Position numbers and translations under genes: made by a program. DNA of 64,000 nt from Prosapia bicincta. Lineage: Eukaryota; Arthropoda; Insecta; Hemiptera; Cercopidae. How positions within the stretch are numbered: position 1 is the stretch's first letter; every line of letters starts with the position of its first letter. The stretch is from NCBI GenBank assembly GCA_036971475.1, contig JBAIZL010000002.1, positions 52,065,229 through 52,129,228 of the forward strand, written 5' to 3'. Below, in pieces: positions 1-11,647 of the stretch. The notes beneath the pieces are model-generated. The model saw only the letters and a program-made list of their open reading frames with translations, made no database searches and was not told the DNA's origin.

Positions 1-800
1 ACCACCCCCACTTGATGCCTGAATCCAGGGTTACTTTACCTATAGGCTGGCTTCGAGATGGCTTATACCTGAGTCCTTGCTCCGTGTTTGCTTTACCTAT
101 GGTCTAACTCCATGGTAGCTTTACCTAGGCCCCGACTCCATGGTAGCTTTACCTATGGTCTGCCTCAATGGTAGCTTTACCTAAGGCCTAGGCGGCTTTA
201 CCTCAGGCCCGACTCCGCGGTTACTTTAACGAAGGTCTGACACCCGGGTGGCTTTACTTAAGGGCCGGCCTCGGGTTGGCTAGGCCTGGCTCCTAGGGGG
301 CTTTACCTCTAGCACGACTCCTGGTGTGACTTTACCGATGGTCCGACACCTGGATGGCTTTACCTAAGGGTCGGCCTAAGGGATGGTTTTACCTGTGGCC
401 TTGCTCCACAGATAGCTTTACCTGAGACTTGGTGGAGGTATTTCTCTTGGTAGTTGATATAGCAACCGTCCTAGCCCTGCTCTTGTGTAGTTTTACTTAA
501 AGGCCGCCTGCTTTGTTTATTAATTTAGTAGCATAGACAAATTTTGAGTTTGCCAATCATATACCCCTGGGCCCCTCGTCACCCATATCATTTAAGGGTA
601 GACCACTATAGTTAGGGTGAGCCTACTACTTACCTGGAGTCGCTCGAGCGCTGATACGTCATCAGATAACCATTAAATCTTTCCAAAAGTTACCCCCACC
701 ACCGGAACTATTCCAGGGTTACTTTACCTAAGCGGCCTTACTTAAGGGCCTGCCTCAAGATGGCTTTACCTCGAGCATGACTCCTAGGTGGCTTTTACCT
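1..800. repeat. Degenerate GC-rich minisatellite
   Basis: A short phrase recurs many times with variation: roughly GGTAGCTTTACCTA followed by GGCCCGACTCC, at spacings of about 32-36 bases and longer where units have decayed. Clear units lie around 90-240, 290-430 and 710-800. Base composition is much more GC-rich than the rest of the window. No long ORF crosses it. It is interrupted near 480-700 by non-repeat sequence. It is probably the edge of a larger satellite or minisatellite continuing left of the window. Confidence 0.7.
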
Positions 801-1060
801 AGGACCTCGATCATTTTTGGCAATCTGAAAACAGGTGAAACCGCCCACACAGCCTACCATATTGGACACATATCCCGTACGGTCTTTCGATCAAACCGAT
901 CTATTTTTGGCAATTTCATATTTTATTTAAAAACTACCCCTTGGTGAACCCGCCCCCGCAATGGTCCAAAAAGGACTCTACACATATCCTGTACTGTCTG
1001 TTGATCCAGCCGATCGATTTTCGGCAATTTCATATTTTTTGTAAAAACTACCCCTAGGTG
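800..1060. repeat. Two diverged ~115-bp direct repeats
   Basis: Two copies (about 846-940 and 961-1053) share the order CACATATCC, a GTAC-rich stretch, CCGATC, GGCAATTTCATATTTT and AAAACTACCCC. A partial third copy may precede them near 803. The CCACCCCC and CTACCCC phrases continue to about 1400 as scattered C-rich tracts. This appears to be non-coding satellite-like DNA. Confidence 0.55.
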
Positions 1061-2264
1061 AAACTACCCCTCGGCAGCCCGTAATAGACTCTAAACTCAC
1101 CCTATCGGTCAGGACACGATTTTCCAAAATGTTTTCTAAAACTACCCCCCACCCCCAATCCACCCCCGGAGCTACCCCCGGAGATGGTCCTGAACGTAGC
1201 TTAGGTCACCCCCTATACGTAGGTTAGGTTAGATCCAGTTTGGCGAGCTTGGGTCAGGGGGTTGGAATTTATTTTTTTCGAGAAGCTACCCCCTACCCCT
1301 CTAGACATGGTCAAAACCACCCCTAGGGCTGGGATCAGGTGCGGGATGACCTTGAGCATCATCCAAAAACTACCCCTATAGTCCTAGGTTACGTAGACGC
1401 CGAGTTAGGGGTGGGTGCGCCAATCTAAGGCGAGTCCTACTATTGTCATTTAATTAAATTTGGGTTTCTTCACTGTTCACTGTTTTATATAAATTTTGAA
1501 GCACTGTTCTTTATAAATTTCTATACAGACTCTAATAATTTTTCATATTGTTCACCTCTAACATACACAAACTTCTTAAGAACCCCGCCACATAGATGTT
1601 AAACTTTGGAGACCACTTTTGGAGAATTTACGTCCTCCAAAAGGGCTCCAAACCACATGCGACTACATTTTAGCGACAACCAGTCTCGCGATTAGCACGT
1701 CATTTTCATCGTCGTCATTTACAGATCAGAAACTTAAACAAAGGATTGTGACCTGGAGCGACCGAACCAACGTCCTCCCTCTTTGAAGTCTCGAATAACG
1801 CTGTTTATTTTAACCCCGCTGGGCCTTCTCGTTCACACGAAAGTATCGTACCAACCTCGACGTTGACGTTTTGCCAACCAATGGTGTGGCTTCTAAAATC
1901 TACGTCACGATATCATGCGACTTTTTCCTCCGCTGGGCTTCCGCTTTCGCACACAAAGCAAGCTCGCTCAAAAATGATCAAAATATTGTCTGTTTTTTTA
2001 ATTTGGGTTTAACTCGTCTATTTGGCGTTTTCGCGAATTTTGGTACAGGGCATCTCCTTTCCCTCTTGACAAGCCGCGTCTTCTCGAATGTAGATGGTGA
2101 TTGTAGGAGTATTTTGAGGTTTTCTCTCCTTTCCATGTAATTTACTTGTATTTTAAAATATACAAAACCCCTTATCTCTTCTAATGGCTTTGCTTTCACA
2201 TTTTTACATTACGAAATTTTAATATTATTGGACGGTATTTGCTAATCAGAATTTTACCCGTCGC

Positions 2265-2265
<1 letters not shown>
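1061..2265. other. No gene seen; C-rich tracts then ordinary sequence
   Basis: Up to about 1450 there are scattered CTACCCCC tracts, related to the repeats on the left. From 1450 to 2265 short overlapping ORFs occur on both strands, but none has recognisable motifs or codon character. I see no RNA gene. Confidence 0.5.
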
Positions 2266-2309
<44 letters not shown>

Positions 2310-2316
2310 ACACACT

Positions 2317-2381
<65 letters not shown>
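2266..2381. repeat. (CA)n microsatellite
   Basis: About 116 bases of almost uninterrupted CA dinucleotides with a few CT or AA interruptions. A His/Thr-repeat reading frame across it is an artefact of the repeat. Confidence 0.98.
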
Positions 2382-2385
<4 letters not shown>

Positions 2386-5300
2386 ACGATCCCCCTTTTT
2401 TCGTGCGCTACCTGCACAACGGTTATATGCCTACTGTTTTAAATGCACTTAAAGGCATGCAAGGGCACGCCGCTCTGACTTGCTGTTCATAAATACCCCA
2501 TACTGTTACGTAATAGTGTGAGGGCTACATAGTCATATATGTCAGTATATTGTCAGCTGAAAAGGTACATATTAGCATTAACAATCATTACATACATTAT
2601 ATATCTTACCGTGTGCTATTAATAACAAGTGATCCAGGTTGGGCCGTGCAAAATATGATCTTGCTTAATTTTACCTTTTTACAGGCTCCTATTTAGGCAG
2701 CATCTGCCAGTGGTACTTGTCCCTGAACTTTGATTTAAAAAACAACTATCTTTTGATATAGCTAAAATATTTAAATACATGAATATCAGCAGTAACTCTT
2801 CTGTTGTATCATTAGGCTTTTATTTTATTGTATTTTATTATGAATTTAAATAGTCATGATATTTAACTTTGCATTTTTTGATTTTATAGCTGGAGTAAAC
2901 ATTTAAGTTTTTATTTATTTTTCAACACAGTATAGGTCTATTTTGAAACAAATTAAGAAAATATTGTATAATAATTTTGATGATAAAAAAAATAATAAAA
3001 TTTACCATAACTTTACACTTATTAATTTCCCCTTCTTTTACAATATGCAAAAAATTCATAACATTTTCTATTATTTAAATAAAGTTTTTTACATATATTT
3101 AATTTATATGATGAATTTAGTATTTATTTCTTGAAAATAAATTAACCTTTTATTTTGAATTTCACAATATATTATAACTTGATTCTTTCCACAAATTTTA
3201 AATCTGGAATTAATTTAGCTTAAGTGTTAACATTTCGTCCTGTGATATCAATCATTATTTAAATATTTCAAAATAATTTACCTGTCTGTTTTCTTTTTGT
3301 AAAACGTTAACAGAGTTTACTAAGTGTAAAGCCATTGTTTATTTCGTTTAATAATAAAAATTTCACTTAGAAATTTCTGAAAGTGTTATTAAAATTTTAG
3401 CTGAGAAAATTTGACTTTAAAAAAAGACTTGTCAAAGTTGTCATTCCTGTCTTCTCCGGTTCCTTGTCCTTCGATTTTGTTGAGGTCCGCCTTCTTTCTT
3501 CTCATTGGATCCTTTGGAATTCTCGGACGGCGAAACCTTGGTAAGTCGTAGAGTTTGAGTTACATTTCTACGAAATGGAAGTACGGATTGCCGAGTCCAG
3601 ATGTGTTTATAGTTTTTTTTCAATGTTATTGTTAAGAAGTAAAGTTAAACCACAAGTATATGCGTGACTCAAATTCAAATTTACACTTAATTAGAATATT
3701 TGTGTAATTATAAATATATGCAGTTTAAAACTTTATTTATAGGCATAGTACTTTTAATTAGCATTTGAAAAAAATATGAATTTCCAATAATTTACTTATA
3801 CTGAAAGTTACTTGTGTCATGATTTCTTCAAATGCTCAGATGATGATTGCTTAGCTCACCTGAACAAGTTATGTGTCTGAGTTTTTCATATAATTATAAG
3901 TTAGCAAAGTCAAAAGTTTAGCTTATCAATTACAAACAGAAAACATAAGTTTCTAATGTTCCAAAACTTGAATTATTTTAACTCATTATGTTTAATGGAA
4001 TTTATTTTAAAGACAAATTCAGTCTTCAGAAAATGTGTGCTATTGGATAGGTCAAGTTGTTTTAAGTATCTTCATTTATTTTAATTTCGAAAACTAAGTC
4101 TTTTTACATTCAACTGTACTAAATGAGAGACATTCAGACAATGAAAGTGGGTTTGTATTTCTCCTAATGAAGGTAAAACACATCAAACACAAAGAAAACC
4201 TGTTATTAGTTTAAATGTTTACGTAAGCAAGAGTAATTATATCTCATTGCACTCGAAACTAGTTTAGCGAAAAAGGTTTTTGTTTTCTCGCAAGAAGGGT
4301 GAGTTTGTGGAGTAACACGCTGGTTGTCATACATTGGAAAAAGGTATTAAAGAACTCAGCGCGCTTTAAAGGAAACGGCCACATAATTTAATTTAAACAG
4401 TTTCTAAAATGAAAAAGAATTGCAGATATTATTTCATTCAAAATGTAGCTAAATTACAATGTATTCAGACAAAAAGTAATAATGAAAATATTAATGTTAC
4501 TAGTAATCAATCAATAAATCAACTTTAATTACTAAGTCATAGTTTTTTTAAATATGTGTTAGAATATTTTTGTTTGTAATAAAAGTCGAAACCAGTAATT
4601 AAAATTTTTTATTCGTAAATGCTGATGGTTTTTTCCATCGTGATGAAATTTGTCGTACCCTAAAGAGGTTTTATGATGATTGATCGAATTTTCCTGATTG
4701 GTTTTTCCTTGATTGTAAAACACGTTTTTCCACCAAAATAGTTAAGAATTTTAACATTCTGATAATATGGAGTAAAATAATACAGTACACAATATTGAAA
4801 GAAGCGTCTTTCATAGAAAATAAAAAGTTATTTACTATGTATTTTGCTTTTTTAATATTATCTGTTTAATGGGACACACAATTAGCAAAAAACAGAATTA
4901 CAAATACATAATAATATATTATTTTATCTAACACGTTAATATGTTTCAACTAACTTGAAACTATAATTACATGACCTATTTTATGTATTTATTTTACAAA
5001 TACACTTGTTGAAATAAATAATCAAGATGAATACAGATTGAAATGCAATAGTTTAAAAGAATATTAAATGTGTAAAATAATAAACAAAACTATTTAGTAC
5101 GATTTGTGATTATCGTCAGTTGTAGTTTTTTTCTTTGAAAAATAATATTTTATTGGTTTTTTTATTGTCATTGCTTCTTTTAAACGTTTGAGATATATTT
5201 TTCCCTTTGTCTATCTCTCAGAAAAATCCATATGGATGACAACATGAGACACACTTGAAGTACATGGTCTGACATGCACTCTACATATTGAACGTACAGT

Positions 5301-5459
5301 TTATGTTTTAAACCAGAGCTCTCAAATTATCACAAGTTTATTGGTTGTCTTCTATGTAAACCTAAAAAAAATTAAAAATTATAAGAAGGTAATTTTTTAC
5401 GAAAAGATATTGTTAATTTAATATCAACACCAAATTTATATCATTTGATATCACAAACA
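2382..5459. other. AT-rich sequence, no gene recognised
   Basis: About 3 kb of AT-rich DNA. Small ORFs at 2943-3134 (+) and 3441-3623 (-) show no known motif; the first is low-complexity Asn/Lys/Ile/Tyr translation typical of AT-rich DNA. No long inverted or tandem repeat was seen. Confidence 0.5.
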
Positions 5460-6850
5460 TGTACTCTAATACACCAATTAACTAAACCATCCAAATAATA
5501 AAAAACAAATTAACTTCCCTCAAAACCTACCCCAAATACACAAACCAAATCACAAAATGCCTAAAGACCATACTAAACCAAAACTATTTCATATTCAATA
5601 ATAAAATATATAAACAAATAGATGGCTTAGCAATGGGATCACCACTTTCAAGTATAATATCAGAAATTTACCTCCAAAAACTTGACAAATTAATCACACA
5701 AACCATAAAAACACACGACCCCAACGGACATTGGATACGATATGTCGATGACGGATTATACATCTCACAAAATAAAGCAATAAATAATAACATCATACTA
5801 AATGAAATCAATAACTTACACCCTAACATACAATTCACCATAGAGGAAGAAATAAACAATAAAATAAACTATCTAGACCTAACATTAACCAGAAATACAA
5901 ATAACATAGAATATTCTATTTACAGGAAACCCACACAAACCATTCATACAATACCAAACCACTCCAACCATCTCTCACAACAGAAAATGGCCGCTTACAA
6001 CTCAATTTTATACAGGATGCTAAAATAGTCTCTAAATAATGAAGAAAAAAACAAATAATATATCAAATAGCCCAAAAAAATGAATACAATAAAAAAACTA
6101 TAGATAAATTAGAATTTAAAATATTAAATAAATTAAAACAACCTAAAATCGAACCACAAACAACAAAATCGGCTACAATCACATACACAGGATACAACAT
6201 AAAAGAAATAACTAAAACACTAAAAAATAATAATATTAACATAGCCTACAAAAAAACAAGAAACATAATCAATAAAATAAACCAACCAGAAAAAATGTGT
6301 CCCACACTTAATAACGGAATATAAAAAATCGAATGCCCAGACTGTAATAAAATATATGCCAAACAGAAATGAAATTAAAAGACAGATATCAAGAACACCT
6401 CAATGCATGCCTGAAATTTATAACTCAAACTTAGCCACACACGCCATCAAAAACAAACACACATTCCCCACATTAAAAAATCGTACACCTAATAAAAAAG
6501 GTTCAAAAAGGCCTCAAAATGACAATCTGGGAACAACTAGAAATTTATAAAAATAAAAATAATGTCATTAACGAACAAATACAAATAAAATTTAAAAAAC
6601 GATAAATTATTCAATCTAATACACAATATTAACCCCAAAACAAACTTTAAAAACTCGCACAGTGCAGTGAATCTAAAAATAGAACATAACGGTACACTAA
6701 GGTCAACGGGAAACCACTCAGCTCGCAGTCTACAACAACCCTGTTCAGTATGCCCGAGGATAATGGCAGTCATTGAAAGTTAACTCGCATAAATACCAAG
6801 TAAGATTCTTGTTTAAGTACATAAGTGAAAGTGATAAGTGTATACAAGAA
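5460..6850 (+). pseudogene. Decayed Penelope-like retroelement (PLE-B)
   Basis: This is the 3' part of a Penelope-like element, which normally encodes a reverse transcriptase joined to a GIY-YIG endonuclease. The readable RT part runs from about 5540 to 6028. It shows a DGLAMGSPLSSIISEIYLQK block, the catalytic YVDD at about 5740, and INYLDLTL followed by YRKPTQTIH, the usual RT block order. After a stop near 6026 the frame can be followed with several stops and frameshifts through a linker to CPDCNKIYA near 6335, which corresponds to the start of the GIY-YIG domain (normally YIGQT). The downstream Arg/His residues are in other frames. The 5' half, including RT motif A, is missing. A hammerhead-like motif lies near its 3' end. 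Codon use is A-rich, unlike PLE-A in this window, so it is a separate family. It cannot encode an active protein. Confidence 0.85.
6754..6780 (+). ncRNA. Hammerhead-like remnant at PLE-B 3' end
   Basis: The order CCGAGGA, a short hairpin (AATG, loop, CATT) and GAAAG matches the layout of a hammerhead core (CTGATGA, stem II, GAAA) with two substitutions in the first box. Penelope-like elements are known to carry hammerhead motifs in their terminal repeats. The substitutions suggest it is inactive. Confidence 0.4.
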
Positions 6851-6867
6851 AACAGTGTTGCATAACT

Positions 6868-6871
<4 letters not shown>

Positions 6872-6917
<46 letters not shown>
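6872..6917. repeat. (TA)n microsatellite
   Basis: An uninterrupted AT dinucleotide run of about 46 bases immediately follows the PLE-B remnant. Confidence 0.95.
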
Positions 6918-6919
<2 letters not shown>

Positions 6920-7929
6920 CAGGCTCTCCTATGTTTGTCTGTGTGTCTGTTAATTAGTAACGAAGTATTAGTAGTATATTAGGACTATTTTATGATACAC
7001 TGCACTGTTTTCTTAAATTTACAATCAGGAATAACCTCTCAGGTGACGATTTTATTTTTACCTAAAAAATTATTACTAAAATGTAAATAATATTTCTTGG
7101 TTGTTTTTTTATTTCTTCTGTTTTTATGATTTTAGTTCACTTTGTTTACTCAATTCTAATAGATTAAACAAATCGCTTAAAAAGTATATCAAGTAGGGTG
7201 TCAGATGGATTAGCAGTGAAGAAAAAATGTTGTAATATACGTCCACCAAGTACTGTGTAACCTTTTTGGCCAAATAAATTACACTTTTGAAGTCAGGAAA
7301 ATTGGAATTTGAGAAATTTATATAGGTTTTTTTTAATAAATTTTAATGCAAAATAGAAAACACTGTAGTGCTTAACGTTGAGTTCATTGGAAAATATTTG
7401 AAACCTTGAAGCTATTATCATTAGACCGGTTCATCATGTTTTCTATATTTGATTGACAATGTTATTTCACTAATTATTTATGCTATGTGTATGTGCATTA
7501 TGCCAACATTCATTTGGAGCTCTTTGCTAATTCACATAGAACTACCCAGGATTCTCTAAGAGGGTGGTGTTTCCGCTTCGACCCCCTTCCATCTCCTCGA
7601 CAATGAGAGCATGATTGTTTAAGCCTTGATATCGTTTTCTTAAATAAAATTGAATTCCTAAGACTCTATCTGCATATTTTCATCTGGTCACACCATCTCT
7701 CTTTCCTCCAAGTCACTCTTGTGACTTGAATATTTAGTCACTTCTTATACACTTTGTGTGTGTGTGTGTGTGTGTATGTGTGTGTTGGCAATTTTACAAT
7801 CAAACCATCGGACTGAATGTCAGAATTAAGTTTATTCTTGAGGATCCTTTTGTGACCATCTTATCATACCTGTATTGTAGTAGGTGATTTGGTATATTTA
7901 ATTGACGACCCAAGAATTATATCTATTTA
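6918..7929. other. AT-rich spacer with a short (TG)n at 7755-7785
   Basis: No gene seen. A TG dinucleotide run with one TA interruption lies at about 7755-7785. Confidence 0.6.
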
Positions 7930-9005
7930 ATTTAGAGCAGCGAAATATACCGCAAGAATTTCTATCTTTCAGCAGAAGAAGAGGTCAAAGCTAGACTTGA
8001 TTCGAGCTGCCATGATTCCCTTGACGTCTAGTTGACGCAAGTATTGGCGACTGTTATTTAGCAATCCTACTATCACATTATTAGAGAGTGTTAAGTAGCC
8101 GTTATTTTGCAAACATTTGTTTACAACTTTCCTCAGGTCTTCTTTTAATTGAGGCAGGTTCTTTTAAACCCGCATGATGAATAGATTTACATCACGTACG
8201 ATGTCGTTTCTTTAAGTGAGCGTGATGGCGAATCTGAAGCAATCTACAGGCTCAAGATCCGGTTCGCAGTCATTAGCCATCTGGGATGACTTAACGTTCC
8301 TGGATTCCTATCTGCAAAGCCTGAAAATGTAGCACTTTGAAGTATTCTACATTTGTCAAACAAATATTTTTATCAGCAATGAGGTCTCTTTTTTAGATCA
8401 GGAAAAGGTTCTTGTACAGGACTATAGAATGGTTCAAATTGTACAGGAGGCCTTCTGTGATAAGCAGGCAAGCCTTTTACTTCAAGGCCACTGTATGTGT
8501 GAGGACCAGGGGGCCCCACATCCATATCTTCAAATAGATGTCTGAGTGGTAGTTCGTTTGTTTGCAGTTAGCACACTATCCAATTTAGTGGTCTACATAG
8601 CCCCTCTTCCAAGATTCTTATAACGTCGTTAAGCGTCCCTTACTTGTCTGGCATCCATCACATCCCACACAAACAAGTTCAGTGAAAGGAATTTTTTTTT
8701 CTGATGTCTAGTGAGAAATCACGTTCGCTATAGCCTCCCAGATAGACGGTTTAAATGGCATATTTTGATCAGGGACAATTTAAATGGTTTTCTTGGTTTA
8801 CTCGTCTGTGCTCTTTACTATCTTCGCTTGTCTCAATGTATAGGTTTTGGTTGATTCTCCCATCAAAGTTCAACGTTTCCAATGTATCTCTTTTGCTTCG
8901 ATCATTTTTATCTATCGAACTGCGGGCACGCTGTATTTTACGCTACACTTTATATTTGTCTAATATTTCTTCTTCTAAATCCAGCAAACATTCTCGTGCC
9001 CTTTA
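7930..9005 (-). pseudogene. Broken member of the arthropod GCDG / NELPLRHLF family
   Basis: Reading the minus strand from about 9005 down gives ARECLLDLEEEIL, then DRSKRDTLETLNFDGR (about 8900). Next comes FTELVCVGCDG (about 8660) and, in another frame, RPLNWIVC, a stop, then NELPLRHLFEDMD with GPPGPHTYSG (8600-8490). These are followed by PPVQFEP (about 8430), NPGTLSHPRWLMTANRIL (about 8300) and a Leu-rich tail ending near 7950. I recognise this order from a high-copy family of uncharacterised arthropod proteins; its function is not known to me, but its copy number suggests a mobile or selfish origin. Several in-frame stops and frameshifts make it a pseudogene. It ends just outside the Polinton-like element, so it was resident before that insertion or is unrelated to it. 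Confidence 0.6.
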
Positions 9006-9167
9006 ACAATGCTGACGCCAAAGCTGCTGCAGGTAAGTCTATAAATCCATACCTATAGCAAGTTCTTGCAAATAAGCTTATAGATTGCACATAAGTAGTG
9101 TTTTCAGAAGGGCGAAATACTGTAACCCCTACTTGAAATTAGCCACTATTCGTTCGCATTCTAAGTC

Positions 9168-9173
9168 AATATC
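9168..9173. repeat. Target-site duplication, left (AATATC)
   Basis: The six bases AATATC directly abut the left end of the element. The same six bases directly abut its right end at 20689-20694. Six-base duplications are characteristic of Polinton/Maverick integration by rve-type integrases. Confidence 0.85.
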
Positions 9174-9213
9174 AGTAGAGAAGGCTATTGTTGAGACGGG
9201 GCGCTTGGGCGGG

Positions 9214-9449
9214 AGCCAATAGGAAAGCCGGATTTGCTACCCCCACCCCTTTCCAAGATGGCGGCGCCCATAAGCGCGGGAACAACATTTACACCAAGCC
9301 AATAGGAAAGCCGGATTTGATACCCCAACCCCTTTCCAAGATGGCGGCGCCCATAAGCGCGGGAACAACATTTACACCAAGCCAATAGGAAAGCCGGATT
9401 TGCTACCCCAACCCCTTTCCAAGATGGCGACGCCCATAAGCGTGGGAAG
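9214..9449 (+). repeat. Three 83-bp subterminal tandem units with promoter-like motifs
   Basis: Units begin with AGCCAATAGGAAAGCCGG at 9214, 9297 and 9380. Each contains a CCAAT box, CCAAGATGGCGGCG (third unit CCAAGATGGCGACG), and AAGCGCGGGAA (last AAGCGTGGGAA). AAGATGGCGGC is the consensus for YY1/Pho-type zinc-finger proteins, and GCGCGGGAA resembles an E2F site. These are established motif similarities; any function here is inferred. The mirrored array is at 20413-20648. Confidence 0.8.
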
Positions 9450-9711
9450 TTCAAATACTCAACCGTATGTGTGGGAAGCGGCCTATCACACTGCAGGCGC
9501 TCGGCAGGCTTACGTCTGACGGACACCCAACACACGGACGCGCTGGTGTAGGCGCACCCACAGGAGGGAGATGTGTGAAGAGGATGAACATCAGTACACC
9601 AAACTCTATGTCTGTTCCCGTATAACAAGGTTGATTCTCTGTAACGCGTAATATTGTGTGTAGCAAATATACAAGTTTATTGTTATCTAGATACTTGCAT
9701 TCCTAACCGCT

Positions 9712-9933
9712 ATGTGTATAGGTGAAATTATAATAACTCAAATATCTCTTAGCATAAGGTTAGTCTCCGACCTCCTGCATGCTCTGTCGTGGGTATTTCC
9801 TAGCTTTTATAATGGGAAAAACAACGAAAAAGTCTGTACCTGCTCAGACCTACACATCCCTACGGAAAAGGGGTTGCAAATACACCCATCAGGGGCGCTG
9901 ACCTCGGATACCTTCCATAAAAAAAAAGACTGA
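9712..9933 (+). CDS. Small ORF in the left TIR, doubtful
   Basis: A 73-codon frame with no recognised domain. Its first 67 codons are also open in the right TIR (19945-20178, minus) with one residue change near the start. Because the two TIR copies are almost identical here at DNA level, conservation of the frame is not evidence of selection on protein. It could be a short TIR-encoded peptide or chance. Confidence 0.15.
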   Translation: MCIGEIIITQISLSIRLVSDLLHALSWVFPSFYNGKNNEKVCTCSDLHIPTEKGLQIHPSGALTSDTFHKKKD

Positions 9934-10392
9934 CCTCCTTCATTTCAACTACCTAAACCGATGACCTCAAAACCGTCATGATCAATGTTATCTCGTACGG
10001 GGTAGTCGTCAAAAAAAGAAAGTGCAGCCCCGCCGCTTTCCCTACCCTTATGATACCGATATTGCACTGATATCTGGAACATTCCCGACAGACTCTGTCA
10101 GATTCCATGGTAAAATACATACAGCATTGATTCGAGCCACCGCTTATCCCAAGTGCAGCCCCGCCACTTCCTCCATCTTCTTGTTCTACTTCTGTAGTTT
10201 ACTATTACATTAGACAAATAACTATAAGAGAGGTAGGTTCAGACAGAGTATATCTGGAAAATACAAACGGATACAACCGGTTATTTCCATAATCAGATAA
10301 CAAGCTCTGGTTAAAAACCTGGATATTATTTCAGCCTTCAGAATTATTCCTGAAACGTAATTCTTTTAGAAAAACCTGTATACGTAGGACTA

Positions 10393-11647
10393 AGGTAAAC
10401 ACAGAGTAACTTAAAACTAAGTAAACATAAATTAGGAGGTATTTCATCAGCAATAATATAGACTCTAATTTTTCAAAAGACAAAGCTTTATAGGCAAATT
10501 TCCCCATCACCCTAGAGGTATAGCCTTCGATGCGCTGTCCGTTTTTTTACCTGGCGGACATCCCCTTGTAGGCCTACATCACCAGGTCAGCTTATTGCAT
10601 GAGCTTAGTTTGAAAAGTGCTTGCAATGAGCATCAATTTTGAAAATTTTTATTATTGCTGTGTTTACATTACTTGTACTATCAATAGTAAAACATGTTTT
10701 AGGGTAACACATAGAACAAGAATAAACCTATTTTACTACACAGCGCGATTAAAAGTACAGATTAATCACTTTTGTTTACTAAAAATTAGCTTCCCGGCAT
10801 TAACGAAAGCAAGAAGTATCAATTAAATCTCGTTGACGGTACGTAACTATGTTGGATGCGCAAATCTACTTTAAGGTTAACACTTCAGGTATCAAAAATC
10901 AGATAACCATTTTTTATTTATTTTGTATTTTTAAATTTTTTTAAAATTTTTATATTATACTTGTCTTTGTTTACGGAAAAATTAACTTCACGCCAGTGAC
11001 CCAGACACACTTTGGTTTACGGGAGAATTAACTCCGCGCCAGTGACCCAGACAAACACACAGGTTTAACTACACACACACCTTGGTTTACGGAAGAATTA
11101 ACTCCACGCCAGTGACCACAAACACACTTTGGTTTACGGAAGACTTAACTCCACGCCAGAGACCCCAAACACACTTTAGTTTACGGAAGAATTAACTCCA
11201 CGCCAGTGACCCAAACACACAGGTTTAACTCACACACAGGTTTACGGAAGAATTAACTCCACGCCAGTGACCCAGACACACAAGAATTAACTTCAAGCCG
11301 CTGACAAAAACAAGAAGCGACAATCATTTCTTATTGTATAATAATACACTGATTTTGACCTTTCATGCATAACCTTATCGTATTACACAACGTGACTTAA
11401 TCTCTAAGCTTTCTGTCTTGCCTTTGATTACGGAAAAATTAATTTCGGTAGCAAGAGACAGGATGAAGATCACACTGTACAAACTCGATTTATTAATAAT
11501 TACGTATCTCCTTTTTAACGGGGATCTCAAACACCTTTTATGAAATTTTTCAGCCAAGAAATAAAAATAATTTACATTTGCTCTGATGTTACCCTTAAAA
11601 CATGGTCTACGTGGAAAATTTAAAACTCATTTGAACTGATCGTACGC
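10393..11647. other. Non-coding left interior of the element
   Basis: Between the left TIR and the end of the polymerase gene no recognisable ORF exists. The stretch holds the minisatellite described separately and AT-rich sequence. No transcription terminator can be assigned with confidence. Confidence 0.6.
10960..11300. repeat. Minisatellite inside the Polinton-like element
   Basis: About six to seven units share GGTTTACGGAAGAATTAACT, CCACGCCAGTGACCC and AAACACAC, at spacings of about 45-80 bases. Two units include an extra AGGTTTAACT insert. A decayed unit (TTACGGAAAAATTAA) recurs near 11430. Confidence 0.8.

Larger units (their letters stand above)
9174..10392 (+). repeat. Left terminal inverted repeat (~1.2 kb)
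   Basis: Matches the reverse complement of 19529-20688 from the AGTAGAGAAGGC terminus to the inner boundary GTATACGTAGGACTA. Most of it is near-identical to its partner, but bases 13-37 from the end are clearly diverged and an indel near 10060-10100 accounts for the length difference. It contains three 83-bp tandem units near the outer end. Confidence 0.9.

Noticed and set aside
2239..2442. His/Thr-repeat ORF
   Set aside because: Translation of the (CA)n microsatellite.
9185..9666. ORF of 147 codons on the minus strand across the left TIR
   Set aside because: Most of it is translation of the GC-rich 83-bp tandem units; repeated residues follow the DNA repeat, and the counterpart in the other TIR differs in length and ending.
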